The notes: generated by a model not told the origin, from the sequence alone. A stretch of DNA of 64,000 bases from Bacteroidota bacterium (GCA_029557895.1 JAKQHT010000008.1:17035-81034); one strand, 5' to 3'. Shown: positions 16,251 to 25,441, counted from the stretch's first letter. Numbers and translations: made by a program.

Positions 16251-16444
16251 TGTGTACAACAATGTATAAAAAAAATAGGGCAAGTAAGTGCTAAACCCAA
16301 TATTTCAGGCGTATTTGCGAGGTCGCCAAATCTTTTGATTTGGCTTTTAGAAGAATAAAATAAAACAAAATGCAAAAGATTTGGCTTGTGGATAATCCGA
16401 AAGGTAATTGCTTATTTACAGCCCTACTTCTTTTATACTAAACG
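16251..16444 (+). repeat. attC-like imperfect hairpin of the cassette
   Basis: About 190 bases forming one long imperfect hairpin. Outer arms: TGTACAAC..TGTATAAAAAAAATAGGGC on the left pairs with GCCCTACTTCTTTTATACTAAACG (16421-16444, quoted as two parts) on the right; next, AAGTAAGTGC pairs loosely with GCTTATTTAC (16410-16419). The centre has a perfect GCCAAATC-TTTT-GATTTGGC stem (16325-16344). Similar palindromes with this centre are familiar to me between orphan genes of flavobacteria. Longer than classical attC sites (about 60-140 bases). Confidence 0.6.
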
Positions 16445-16826
16445 TTTTTTAACTTTAATTTTTACTTCTTGTAGCAACGACGATGATAGTTCGTCCCAAC
16501 AAGATCCAGTTATTGGAACATGGAAATACTACAAATATTACGCAAATAGTGTGGAAATACCTTTGTCGGAATGTGAAAAACAAAAAACCATTGTTTTTAG
16601 GTCTGATAATACTCTTGATTTTGAATTTTATGAAGAAAATGAATCGGGTACTTGTGTGTTAGTACTAGAACTTGAAGGTACTTGGTCAAACGAGGGAGGA
16701 AATGTGTATGCTATGGACTTTGGAGAAGGTCCATCAAATCAAGTCTTGACCTTTGAAAGCAACACTTTCTATATTGAAGATGTCATCGAAGATACCACGT
16801 ATAGAGTAGTCTATAAAAGAAATTAA
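16445..16826 (+). pseudogene. 3' part of split lipocalin-like lipoprotein gene
   Basis: Frame reads FLTLIFTSCSNDDDSSSQQ from the cassette border, i.e. a lipobox and acidic export signal without its start, followed by a lipocalin-like domain of about 105 aa (VIGTWKYYKYYANSVEI ... KTIVFRSDNTLDFEF ... GTWSNEGG ... YRVVYKRN). The GTW motif and beta-strand pattern are those of Bacteroidota lipocalin-like lipoproteins. The body is free of stops, so the disruption looks recent. An in-frame TTG at 16386 could in principle restart translation but lacks a proper N-region. Confidence 0.75.
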
Positions 16827-16843
16827 ATCACTACAAACATAGC

Positions 16844-16870
16844 GCCTTCTCAAATGAAGGCGTTTTTTTA
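16844..16870 (+). terminator. Terminator between lipoprotein remnant and pheS
   Basis: CGCCTTC/GAAGGCG stem with a six-base loop followed by seven T residues, about 17 bases after the lipoprotein stop. Confidence 0.75.
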
Positions 16871-16884
16871 TGGCCAAAAATTCC

Positions 16885-16892
16885 TAAATTTG
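16885..16892 (+). promoter_or_regulatory. Candidate -7 element of pheS
   Basis: TAAATTTG matches TAnnTTTG exactly and lies 18 bases before the pheS ATG. No convincing TTG at the -33 distance. Confidence 0.4.
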
Positions 16893-16910
16893 CATTCATT
16901 TTTTTGAGGT

Positions 16911-17930
16911 ATGATAGACAAGCTAAAAGAACTTATTGCCGAAGCCGAAGCATTCACGGCGCAATCAAAAGAGGAGGTTGAGGCATTCCGTATCAAATAT
17001 TTGGGAAAAAAAGGCCTGCTTAACGATTATTTTGCTGAGTTCAAGAACGTGGCAAACGACCAAAAGAAAGAGTTTGGGCAGGTCATCAACAAGCTCAAAA
17101 AAACGGCCGAAGACAAGGTCAATGCTCTCAAAGGGGAATTTGAGAGCAGGGAAGAGCGAAAAGGCATCTATGGCGATCTGACCCGACCGGGCGAACCAAT
17201 TGAAATAGGAGCAAGGCATCCCATAACTATCGTAAAAAACCAAATCATCGATATTTTTTCTCGTATAGGTTTCAATGTGAGCGAAGGACCCGAAATTGAA
17301 GACGACTGGCATAACTTCACTGCCTTGAACCTGCCCGAATACCATCCGGCTCGCGATATGCAGGATACGTTTTTTATCCAGACCAACCCCGATATTTTGC
17401 TGCGTACCCATACCAGTTCGGTGCAGGTACGGTATATGGAAACCAACAAACCGCCCATCCGTACCATTTCGCCGGGAAGGGTGTATCGCAACGAGGCCAT
17501 CTCTGCCCGATCGCACTGCTTTTTCCACCAAGTGGAAGGCCTGTACATTGACAAGGACGTCAGTTTTGCCGATTTAAAACAGACGCTTCAATATTTTACC
17601 ACCGAAATGTTTGGAAAAAGCAAGATTCGGTTGCGCCCATCCTACTTTCCTTTTACCGAACCAAGTGCAGAAGTAGATGTGTATTGGGGGCTTGAAACAG
17701 AAACAGATTACCGCATTACCAAAGGAACGGGCTGGCTGGAGATTATGGGCTGCGGCATGGTAGATCCCAACGTACTTGATAATTGCGGAATCGATTCAAA
17801 TACATATACAGGGTTTGCTTTTGGCATGGGTATCGACAGGATTGCCATGCTGTTGCACCAAATTGGCGACATCCGCCTGTTGAGCGAGAACGATGTGCGG
17901 TTTTTGCAACAGTTCAAGAGTGCTTTGTGA
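16911..17930 (+). CDS. pheS: Phenylalanine-tRNA ligase alpha subunit
   Basis: 339 aa, standard length. N-terminal coiled-coil tRNA-binding arm (1-90), then the class II synthetase core: motif 1 region HPITIVKNQIIDIFSRIGF, motif 2 (FFHQVEGLYIDKDVSF) and motif 3 (GFAFGMGIDRIAMLLHQIGDIR), plus substrate-pocket segment GWLEIMGCGMV. Forms an alpha2-beta2 enzyme with PheT, which is not in this window. Followed by its own terminator. Confidence 0.97.
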   Translation: MIDKLKELIAEAEAFTAQSKEEVEAFRIKYLGKKGLLNDYFAEFKNVANDQKKEFGQVINKLKKTAEDKVNALKGEFESREERKGIYGDLTRPGEPIEIGARHPITIVKNQIIDIFSRIGFNVSEGPEIEDDWHNFTALNLPEYHPARDMQDTFFIQTNPDILLRTHTSSVQVRYMETNKPPIRTISPGRVYRNEAISARSHCFFHQVEGLYIDKDVSFADLKQTLQYFTTEMFGKSKIRLRPSYFPFTEPSAEVDVYWGLETETDYRITKGTGWLEIMGCGMVDPNVLDNCGIDSNTYTGFAFGMGIDRIAMLLHQIGDIRLLSENDVRFLQQFKSAL

Positions 17931-17952
17931 TGCCTTTTTGTAAACTTACTTT

Positions 17953-17978
17953 AAGCCGGCAAACCGTCGGCTTTTTTT
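17953..17978 (+). terminator. pheS terminator
   Basis: AAGCCG/CGGCTT stem (17953-17958 with 17968-17973) and a run of T residues, 22 bases after the pheS stop. Confidence 0.75.
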
Positions 17979-18001
17979 ATTTAACAATCATTTAACTTCG
18001 A

Positions 18002-18037
18002 TTGGTTCGGTAAATAGCGAACCAAATATTAATTTTG
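18002..18037 (+). promoter_or_regulatory. Operator and promoter of the efflux operon
   Basis: TTGGTTCG (18002-18009) is repeated exactly in inverted form at 18018-18025 (CGAACCAA), with 8 bases between. The -7 box TAATTTTG follows at 18030-18037. A dimeric repressor here would block the promoter; the adjacent GbsR/MarR-type gene is the obvious candidate (autoregulation). Confidence 0.6.
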
Positions 18038-18058
18038 TGCTTTTGTAGTTCGATTAAA

Positions 18059-18541
18059 ATGAAATCTATGGAAAACAAGAAGCGCGAATTGGTTGAAAAA
18101 TTGGGAATCCATTTCGAAAAGAAAAAGCAAATGGCGCCAGTGGCCTCAAGGATTTTATCCTACATCATTCTCAACGGAAGACAAGGCGCTACTTTTGAAG
18201 ATTTGGTAAACGACCTTTGCGCCAGCAAGAGCACCATATCTACGCACCTGAACCACTTGCAGGATTTAAAAAGGCTCACCTATTTTACCAAAACAGGCGA
18301 CCGAAAAAAATACTTCATACTGGATCGTGAGACCATGATTCGCGATGTTGGCAGTATGCTCGAAGAATGGAAAAGCGAAAAGGAGTTGCACAGTGAAATG
18401 ATTGCTTACAAAAATGAAATGAACAAGACACTGGACGACGAAAACAAGTTTGACCTCCAATTCCACAAACAATTCGTTGAGTTTAGCAATGAAGCCATCA
18501 AGTCAATATCCAAACTAAAAGAATCCATCATAAAACAATAA
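18059..18541 (+). CDS. GbsR/MarR family transcriptional regulator
   Basis: About 160 aa. Winged-helix DNA-binding domain: VASRILSYIILNGRQGATFEDLVNDLCASKSTISTHLNHL (recognition helix SKSTISTHLNHL), wing TKTGDRKKYFIL, then a long C-terminal coiled coil for dimerisation. Start placed at ATG 18059 (or 18068); the frame upstream runs into the promoter. It heads an operon with an RND pump and probably senses pump substrates; the palindrome in its promoter supports repression of its own operon. Confidence 0.85.
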   Translation: MKSMENKKRELVEKLGIHFEKKKQMAPVASRILSYIILNGRQGATFEDLVNDLCASKSTISTHLNHLQDLKRLTYFTKTGDRKKYFILDRETMIRDVGSMLEEWKSEKELHSEMIAYKNEMNKTLDDENKFDLQFHKQFVEFSNEAIKSISKLKESIIKQ

Positions 18542-18568
18542 CACTAAAACACAAATACGTTGCACAAA

Positions 18569-19693
18569 ATGAAAAAAACAATGAAAACCAATCTGTATGC
18601 CGCAGCGATCATCGCTCTATTTTTGGCAAGCTGCAAAGAAGCACCGCAGCAGGCAGCACAACAAAGTGCCTTGCCCTTTAAGGTGAGCGCAGTTACCCCC
18701 AAAAGCGTAACATCCTACACCGCATATCCGACAACCATACAAGGCGCCATAAACAGTGAAGTACGTGCCAAGGTTTCGGGCTATATCCAGAAAGTATTGG
18801 TGGACGAAGGTCAAAAAGTGCGAAAAGGACAGCCGCTTTTCAAGCTCGAAACCCAATCATTGAGCCAAGATGCCGAAGCGGCCAAGGCCAGGGTTAATGT
18901 GGCAAAGGTAGAAGTTGAAAAGCTCAAGCCCTTGGTGGAAAAGAATATTATTAGCGCCGTACAGCTGCAAACAGCCAAGGCAAATTTGGCACAGGCTGAA
19001 AGCAACTATAACAGTATCGTGGCAAATATAGGTTATGCTACCGTAAGCAGTCCCGTGGATGGCTATGTAGGTGCTATCCCGTACCGTGAAGGTTCCTTGG
19101 TAAGTGCCACCAGCCCAAGCCCACTTACTACTGTGGCGAGCATTGATAAAATGTATGCTTTTTTTTCAATGAACGAAACAGATTATTTAAACTTTTTGCA
19201 GAAAACCGAAGGCAAATCGCTCAAGGACAAAATAAACAACTTTCCAAAAGTACAATTGATATTGGCCAATGGCGAAACCTATGAACAGCAAGGAACCATA
19301 GAAACTGTGACGGGCCAAATCGATGCCAAAACGGGAACTGTAAGTTTTAGGGCAACCTTTGACAACCCGAACACGCTATTGGCAAACGGTAGTAGCGGAA
19401 CATTGAAAATCCCAACAGTATATGAAAATGCCATCGTGGTACCACAATCCGCCACTTACGAACAGCAAGGTCAAATCTATGTTTACACAGTGGGCGAAAA
19501 CAATACCGCGGTTGCTACCTTAATAACCATTAAAGATAAAACCGATTACCTTTATATTGTAGATTCTGGATTGAAACAGGGCGATTTGGCAGTTATGCAA
19601 GGTGTCGGGAAACTCCGTAACAACATGCCCATACAACCGCAAGAGGTTGCTTTTGACAGTATCGTAAAGCCCATAAAACCTTTGTTTCAATAA
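18569..19693 (+). CDS. RND efflux periplasmic adaptor (AcrA/MexA-like) lipoprotein
   Basis: 374 aa from the ATG at 18569. Type II signal ending ALFLASC (acylated Cys22). Biotinyl-lipoyl-like half-motifs (EVRAKVSGYIQKVLVDEGQKVRKGQPLF and YATVSSPVDGYVGAIPYREGSLV, in parts), an alpha-hairpin between them (about 85-150), then beta-barrel and membrane-proximal domains. Links the AcrB-like pump (20 bp downstream) to the TolC-like channel. Confidence 0.93.
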   Translation: MKKTMKTNLYAAAIIALFLASCKEAPQQAAQQSALPFKVSAVTPKSVTSYTAYPTTIQGAINSEVRAKVSGYIQKVLVDEGQKVRKGQPLFKLETQSLSQDAEAAKARVNVAKVEVEKLKPLVEKNIISAVQLQTAKANLAQAESNYNSIVANIGYATVSSPVDGYVGAIPYREGSLVSATSPSPLTTVASIDKMYAFFSMNETDYLNFLQKTEGKSLKDKINNFPKVQLILANGETYEQQGTIETVTGQIDAKTGTVSFRATFDNPNTLLANGSSGTLKIPTVYENAIVVPQSATYEQQGQIYVYTVGENNTAVATLITIKDKTDYLYIVDSGLKQGDLAVMQGVGKLRNNMPIQPQEVAFDSIVKPIKPLFQ

Positions 19694-19712
19694 CAACTAG
19701 AGAGATCCAGCC

Positions 19713-22700
19713 ATGCTAAAAACATTTATAGAAAGACCGGTACTATCCACCGTAATTTCCATCATCATTGTGATTCTGGGGATTTTGGGCTATTCCGCAT
19801 TGCCGGTAGAACAGTATCCGGACATTGCACCTCCAACCATTCAGGTAAATGCCACCTATCCCGGTGCCAGTGCAGAGACCATATTGGAAAGTGTCATCAT
19901 TCCCATTGAAGAACAAATCAATGGTGTAGAGGGGATGACTTATATGACTTCCAGTGCCGACAACAACGGTTCCGCCAACATTACGGTATATTTTGACCAA
20001 AAAATGGATCCTGATATCGCCGCTGTCAACGTACAAAACCGTGTTTCGAGAGCCAATCCTTTACTGCCGCAAGAAGTGGTGCAAACGGGTGTTGTTACCC
20101 AAAAATCACAAACATCGGCGCTGATGTTTCTTTCGGTGTATTCCAAAAACCCGGATTATGATGCAAAATTTATTCAGAATTATTTAAAAATCAATGTGCT
20201 TCCCGCCATTCAGAGGGTCAATGGAGTAGGAAACGTCAACGTGTTCGGAAGTCAAGAATATGCAATGCGCGTTTGGTTGAAGCCGGAAAAAATGGCTGCT
20301 TATGGCTTGTTGCCATCAGAGGTCACGGCTGCTTTAAAGGAGCAAAGCTTGGAAGCATCTGCCGGATCTTTGGGTCAAAACGATGGACAGTCATTTACTT
20401 ATGCCATCAAATATGGTGGACGTTTTAAAACCGAAGAGCAATATCAAAATATCATCATCAAAGCACTGGACAATGGCCAATATCTGCGCCTTAAAGACAT
20501 TGCAGACGTTGAACTGGATGCACAAGGCTACAATTCTTACGGATTTACGGGGGGCTATCCCAGTATCAATATGGGTATTTTTCAAACGGCAGGTTCCAAT
20601 GCACAGGAAATCATCAATAACATCAAAGTGGAGCTCGAACGCTTGTCAAAGGATTTTCCTGAAGGTGTCAGCTACGAGATCAATTACGATACCAATAATT
20701 TCTTGAAAGCTTCAATGAACAAGGTTCGGAACACTTTGATAGAGGCATTTTTTCTGGTGTTCTTGGTGGTTTTTGTTTTCCTTCAAGATTTTCGTTCTAC
20801 GCTTATTCCGGCCATCGCAGTACCGGTTTCCATTGTGGGAACCTTCTTTTTCCTCAATCTTTTTGGCTATTCCATCAACTTATTGACGCTTTTTGCCTTG
20901 GTTTTGGCCATTGGTATTGTGGTCGATGATGCCATCGTGGTCGTGGAAGCGGTGCATGCCAAGATTGAACAGGGTTCCAACAGTGCAAAATCGGCTACTT
21001 TGGATGCCATGCACGAGATAGCGGGTGCCATTATTTCCATTACCTTGGTCATGGCAGCGGTGTTTGTGCCGGTAACTTTTATTCAAGGTCCTTCGGGCGT
21101 GTTTTATGAACAGTTTGGTGTTACTTTGATTGTAGCCATTTTGATTTCCGCACTCAACGCATTGACTTTGAGTCCGGCACTTTGCGCCTTGTTCCTGAAA
21201 GGTCACGATGAACTCGAACACGAGCATGAAAGCAAAAGCTTTCTTCAGCGCTTTTACGATCGATTTAATGCCGGGTTCCATGCCACTACCGAACGATACG
21301 GGAAGTCCTTGGCTTTTTTGTACAAGCATAAATGGATTTCTGTGGCCATTTTAGCCCTTTCGGGTGTCGGTATCTGGTGGGCTTCAAACACAACGCCAAC
21401 AGGTTTTGTGCCAAGTGAGGACCGTGGTATTATCTTTATGAACGTGGAATTGCCCGCTGGCGCTTCCATCGACAGAACAAATACCGTAACCCAAGAAATT
21501 TATGAGAAAGCCAGCAAGATACCAGGGGTCAAAGGAGTTACCGTAATCAATGGCCGGAGCTTGATGAGCGGTGCGGGCGGCAACTATGGCCTAGGATTCA
21601 TAAAACTCAATGATTGGGACGAGCGAAACAGCGAAGACCAAACGTCCAATGCCATTACCGGAAAACTTTTCGGCATAGCGGCTACCATTCCTGAAGCCAA
21701 TATCATCTTCTTTTCGCCACCCAGCGTTCCCGGTTTTGGTATGTCCGGCGGATTTGAAGTAAACCTTTTGGATAGATCTGGAGGCAGTTTTGAAGACCTT
21801 GATGCCGCTACACAGCAATTCATTGGCAACTTGATGAAACATCCGGCCATACAGTACGGACAATCGTCGTTCAACACAAAATATCCACAGTACGAACTCG
21901 ACATCAATGTGCCATTGGCAAAACGTTACGGCGTACCCATCAGCAGTATATTTTCCACATTGCAGGGTTATATAGGAAGCGTTTATGCTGCCGATTTTGC
22001 GAGGTTTGGTAAGCAGTACCGTGTGTATATACAAGCAAAGCCCGAAGACCGCGCAACGGCTGAAGACTTGAATAAATTGTACGTAAAAACAAGTAGTGGC
22101 GAAATGACCCCCATCACGCAGTTCGTAAACTTAAAAAGGGTGTATGGCCCGCAATCGGTAACACGTTTCAACCTGTACAATTCCACAAAAATCAGTGGTG
22201 CGTCCAATCCAGGGTTCAGTACCGGAGATGCCATTGCCGTTGTTAACCAAGAAATCAAAAACCTGCCCAGCAATTACGATGTGGCCTATTCTGGTCTGTC
22301 ACGAGAAGAGGTAAATGCCGGAAATCAAACACTTATGATTTTTATGTTGGTCATCGTGTTTGTGTATTTCTTGTTAGCGGCACAATACGAAAGTTATTTA
22401 TTGCCATTTGCCGTGATACTTTCGTTGCCAATGGGTGTGTTTGGAGCATTCATTTCTACCAAATTGCTTGGTTTGGAAAATAATATTTATTTCCAGATAG
22501 CCCTGATCATGCTCGTGGGACTATTGGCCAAGAATGCCATCTTGATTGTAGAATTTGCCGTACAGCGACGCAGAAGGGGCGAAAGTCTGGTCGACGCCGC
22601 CATCCATGGTGCCAAAGCCCGTTTGAGGCCTATCTTGATGACCTCGTTTGCCTTTATAGTAGGCTTGCTTCCGTTGGCATTGGCAACGGGTGTCGGTGCC

Positions 22701-22856
22701 GCGGGAAACAATTCCATAGGTACCGGTGCCGCTGGAGGCATGCTTATTGGAACCCTGCTTGGCGTGTTTGTTATCCCAATTTTGTTCGTCTTCTTCCAAT
22801 GGTTGCAAGAGAAAATATCGAGCAAGCCCGCTGTTATTGAAACTAAAGACTTATAA
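19713..22856 (+). CDS. RND multidrug efflux pump, HAE1 family (AcrB-like)
   Basis: 1047 aa inner-membrane proton antiporter, full length. Begins FIERPVLSTVISIIIVILG. The proton-relay Asp pair of TM4 is present in LAIGIVVDDAIVVVEAVHA, and the TM10 Lys in GLLAKNAILIVEFAV. Two large periplasmic loops of about 300 aa are intact. Middle gene of the regulator-adaptor-pump-channel operon; substrate range unknown. Confidence 0.95.
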   Translation: MLKTFIERPVLSTVISIIIVILGILGYSALPVEQYPDIAPPTIQVNATYPGASAETILESVIIPIEEQINGVEGMTYMTSSADNNGSANITVYFDQKMDPDIAAVNVQNRVSRANPLLPQEVVQTGVVTQKSQTSALMFLSVYSKNPDYDAKFIQNYLKINVLPAIQRVNGVGNVNVFGSQEYAMRVWLKPEKMAAYGLLPSEVTAALKEQSLEASAGSLGQNDGQSFTYAIKYGGRFKTEEQYQNIIIKALDNGQYLRLKDIADVELDAQGYNSYGFTGGYPSINMGIFQTAGSNAQEIINNIKVELERLSKDFPEGVSYEINYDTNNFLKASMNKVRNTLIEAFFLVFLVVFVFLQDFRSTLIPAIAVPVSIVGTFFFLNLFGYSINLLTLFALVLAIGIVVDDAIVVVEAVHAKIEQGSNSAKSATLDAMHEIAGAIISITLVMAAVFVPVTFIQGPSGVFYEQFGVTLIVAILISALNALTLSPALCALFLKGHDELEHEHESKSFLQRFYDRFNAGFHATTERYGKSLAFLYKHKWISVAILALSGVGIWWASNTTPTGFVPSEDRGIIFMNVELPAGASIDRTNTVTQEIYEKASKIPGVKGVTVINGRSLMSGAGGNYGLGFIKLNDWDERNSEDQTSNAITGKLFGIAATIPEANIIFFSPPSVPGFGMSGGFEVNLLDRSGGSFEDLDAATQQFIGNLMKHPAIQYGQSSFNTKYPQYELDINVPLAKRYGVPISSIFSTLQGYIGSVYAADFARFGKQYRVYIQAKPEDRATAEDLNKLYVKTSSGEMTPITQFVNLKRVYGPQSVTRFNLYNSTKISGASNPGFSTGDAIAVVNQEIKNLPSNYDVAYSGLSREEVNAGNQTLMIFMLVIVFVYFLLAAQYESYLLPFAVILSLPMGVFGAFISTKLLGLENNIYFQIALIMLVGLLAKNAILIVEFAVQRRRRGESLVDAAIHGAKARLRPILMTSFAFIVGLLPLALATGVGAAGNNSIGTGAAGGMLIGTLLGVFVIPILFVFFQWLQEKISSKPAVIETKDL

Positions 22857-22858
22857 CC

Positions 22859-24259
22859 ATGAATTCGATTATAAATAAAACCTTCTTCGTGGTCGTTATG
22901 GCCACAACCTTGCAAAGTTGTTTCGTGGCCAAAGAATACGTACGCCCCGAACTGGAAGAAACAGAACATCTCTACCGTACAGATAATTTGCCTTTTGACA
23001 GCCTGTCTATGGCCGATGTGTCATGGAAAGATATGTTTGCCGACACCTATTTGAAGCAATATATCGATGAGGGTCTTCAAAACAATTTGGACATCCGTGT
23101 GGCTTTGCAACAAATGGTCGCAGCCGAAGCCTATATGAAACAGGGCAAGGCAGGCTATTTGCCAAGCTTCAGTGTTAGAGCACAGATGACGCACCAAGAA
23201 CTGTCCAAAAACAGTCAGTTTGGGTCGTTTTTCAACGGCAGTTTACAACAATATGATATTACCGGAAACTTGTCATGGGAAGCCGATATTTGGGGCAAAA
23301 TACGCAGCGCCAATCGTGCGGGGGAAGCCAGTTACCTGCAGAGTGTCGCGGCACATCAAGCAGTAAAGACTCGGTTGGTTTCTACCATTGCTTCCACATA
23401 TTATCAACTTTTGGCCTTAGATGCACAATTGGCAGTTACCGAGCAGACCATTGCCACAAGGGAGAGCAGTGTGGAAACCATCAAGTCCCTAAAAGAAGCT
23501 GGGCAAGTTAACCAGGTAGCTGTGGACCAAAACATAGCACAATACAATAATGCCAAAGCCTTGAAAGTAAATTTACAGGCTTCAATATTCAAAACCGAAA
23601 ACGTTCTGAACTTACTTTTGGGCAGGAACTCGACTGCCGTAGTGCGTAGCACTTTGGATGCCCAACAGTTCAATGCCGATATTCGTTTGGGGGTTCCGGC
23701 GGCATTATTGCGCAACCGTCCAGATGTAATGGCTGCCGAATACGGTTTAATCAATGCGTTTGAAATGACCAATGTAGCACGTAGTAATTTTTATCCATCG
23801 CTGACGCTGACGGCCAGTGGTGGTTTTCAAAGCTTGGAATTGGATAAACTGTTGAGCGGTAATTCGCTGTTTGCCACTATTGTGGGCGGGATAGCGCAAC
23901 CTATCTTTAACAAACGCGCCATAAAAACCCAACACGAAGTTGCTGTTGCCCAGCAAGAGCAAGCATTGTTGAACTTTAAGAAAACATTGTTGACGGCAGG
24001 AAACGAAGTGTCTAACGCTCTGTTTGATTACAGCGCCGAAACAGAAAAATTTGAATACACACAAAACGAAGTACAAGCCTTGAGACGGGCCGAAACCAAT
24101 TCGGAAGAATTGCTAAAGTACGGTTATGCCAACTATCTGGATTTGCTGACTGCCAGGCAAAGTGCACTCAACGCCGAGCTGAACGTCATAAATACCAGGC
24201 TGAACCAATTGTTGAGCGTTGTCAATTTGTACGAAGCTCTCGGAGGAGGCTGGAAGTAA
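22859..24259 (+). CDS. Outer-membrane efflux channel, TolC/NodT family lipoprotein
   Basis: 466 aa; lipoprotein signal ending TTLQSC (Cys21) and the OprM-type start of the mature chain (EYVRPELEETEHLY). Two TolC repeats, each with long coiled-coil helices; conserved segments LSWEADIWGKIRSANRAGEASYL and GIAQPIFNKRAIKTQHEVA are recognisable. Third component of the pump; 2 bp after the pump gene. Confidence 0.93.
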   Translation: MNSIINKTFFVVVMATTLQSCFVAKEYVRPELEETEHLYRTDNLPFDSLSMADVSWKDMFADTYLKQYIDEGLQNNLDIRVALQQMVAAEAYMKQGKAGYLPSFSVRAQMTHQELSKNSQFGSFFNGSLQQYDITGNLSWEADIWGKIRSANRAGEASYLQSVAAHQAVKTRLVSTIASTYYQLLALDAQLAVTEQTIATRESSVETIKSLKEAGQVNQVAVDQNIAQYNNAKALKVNLQASIFKTENVLNLLLGRNSTAVVRSTLDAQQFNADIRLGVPAALLRNRPDVMAAEYGLINAFEMTNVARSNFYPSLTLTASGGFQSLELDKLLSGNSLFATIVGGIAQPIFNKRAIKTQHEVAVAQQEQALLNFKKTLLTAGNEVSNALFDYSAETEKFEYTQNEVQALRRAETNSEELLKYGYANYLDLLTARQSALNAELNVINTRLNQLLSVVNLYEALGGGWK

Positions 24260-24266
24260 GGGCTGT

Positions 24267-24304
24267 TGTGGGTTTTTCAGATGAAAAATTCTGCAAGACC
24301 CACA
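24267..24304. terminator. Nested hairpin between convergent genes
   Basis: TGTGGGT (24267-24273) pairs with ACCCACA (24298-24304), and inside it TTTTTCA pairs with TGAAAAA. Located between the channel gene stop and the convergent gpsA stop; could terminate either direction. Confidence 0.4.
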
Positions 24305-24308
24305 CTGT

Positions 24309-25310
24309 TCAATCCAATTTTTCCGTTAGTTTTTTAAAAGTCACTTTGGGGTCTTTGCCCTCATATAGAATGGCATAAACTGCATCAATAATCGGGATTC
24401 TGGTTTTTTTCTTGTTCTTTTGGTTGATCAGGTAGGCACTTTTAGTGGCATAATAGCCCTCGGCCACCATGCTCATTTCCATCTGTGCCGATTTGACCGT
24501 ATAACCTTTACCAATCATGTTGCCAAACATCCTGTTGCGCGAGAATACAGAATAGCCTGTTACCAACAAATCACCTAGATATGCCGATCCGTTGATGTTC
24601 CTTTTGAGCTTGTGCATTTTTTTAATGAAGCGCTTCATTTCACGGATACCGTTGCTCATCAGTACGCTCTGAAAATTATCGCCGTAGCCCAATCCGTGGG
24701 CGATACCAGCAGCAATGGCATAAATGTTTTTGAGCATCACAGCATATTCTGTACCGATGACATCGTCACTTGTGGTCGTTTTTATGTAGTTGCTTGCCAG
24801 ATTGCTTGCTATTTCTTTTGCTTTTGATGCGTCAGCGCACGAAATGGTAAGGTACGACAGGCGTTCCAATGCCACTTCTTCGGCATGGCATGGCCCGGCG
24901 ATGACCGCAATGTTTTCAAAAGGTACTTTGTAGATGTCGTGAAAGTGCTCGCCGACCAGTTTACCAGATTCGGGCATGATGCCCTTAACGGCAGAAACAA
25001 TAATCTTTTCTTTTACGTCAACCGTAATTTTTTCAAGTTCGGCATGGATAAATGCCGATGGGATTGCAAAAATAAGTACATCGGCATAGGAGGCCATTTC
25101 GTTGATGTCATTGCTCAATTTGAGCTGTTGTATCCTAAACTCTACCGAACTCAGATAACTTGGGTTGTGCTGTTCTTTCAATAGGTGTTCTTTGATATAG
25201 ATACTGCGCATGTACCAGCCTACCTGACTTTGGTTTTCACAGAGCATTTTAACAATGGCCGTTGCCCAGCTCCCAGAGCCGAATACGGCATATTTTAGAG
25301 TTCCCGCCAT
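24309..25310 (-). CDS. gpsA: NAD(P)H-dependent glycerol-3-phosphate dehydrogenase
   Basis: 333 aa from the ATG at 25310 (MAGTLKYAVFGSGSWATAI). Rossmann motif G-S-G-S-W-A-T at about 9-15, substrate region NIAVIAGPCHAEEVA, and the catalytic Lys segment in YAVMLKNIYAIAAGIAHGLGYGDN. Makes sn-glycerol 3-phosphate for phospholipids. An in-frame extension to 25397 exists but adds a non-conserved tail, so the shorter start is preferred. Confidence 0.93.
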   Translation of the reverse strand: MAGTLKYAVFGSGSWATAIVKMLCENQSQVGWYMRSIYIKEHLLKEQHNPSYLSSVEFRIQQLKLSNDINEMASYADVLIFAIPSAFIHAELEKITVDVKEKIIVSAVKGIMPESGKLVGEHFHDIYKVPFENIAVIAGPCHAEEVALERLSYLTISCADASKAKEIASNLASNYIKTTTSDDVIGTEYAVMLKNIYAIAAGIAHGLGYGDNFQSVLMSNGIREMKRFIKKMHKLKRNINGSAYLGDLLVTGYSVFSRNRMFGNMIGKGYTVKSAQMEMSMVAEGYYATKSAYLINQKNKKKTRIPIIDAVYAILYEGKDPKVTFKKLTEKLD

Positions 25311-25441
25311 GATTTTTTTAAAGTTGTATGCTCCAAAAATACGCAAAATTTGAATCTTCTTTCCTTTTGGGCCTGAACATGCGGTTATTTTTGGCACGTG
25401 TTTTGAAAATCATATTGCAAATAACCCAAAACGACGGAATT

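Larger units (their letters stand above)
15507..16444 (+). mobile_element. Integron-cassette-like insertion (one gene plus attC-like hairpin)
   Basis: 938-bp insert bounded by G^TT on both sides (G15506|TT and G16444|TT). Layout is that of an integron gene cassette: ORF starting 9 bases from the left end, stop at 16241, then a hairpin to the right end. Left end GTTGTACACAATGC (15506-15519) is an inverted copy of GCACTGTGTACAAC (16247-16260), 13 of 14 positions. If the insert is circularised, the end ...CTAAACG joins TTGTACAC... and completes a site with perfect GTGTACAAC/GTTGTACAC arms. The core GTTGTAC differs from the integron consensus GTTRRRY at one position, and no integrase gene is in the window. 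Confidence 0.7.

Noticed and set aside
16386..16444. Alternative start of the lipoprotein gene at a TTG within the hairpin
   Set aside because: It would begin inside the attC-like palindrome with a non-signal-like N-region; joining to 15481 explains the sequence far better.
15507..16444. Insertion sequence or group II intron as explanation for the split lipoprotein
   Set aside because: No transposase or reverse transcriptase, no target duplication; the layout ORF-then-hairpin with G^TT borders fits a cassette.
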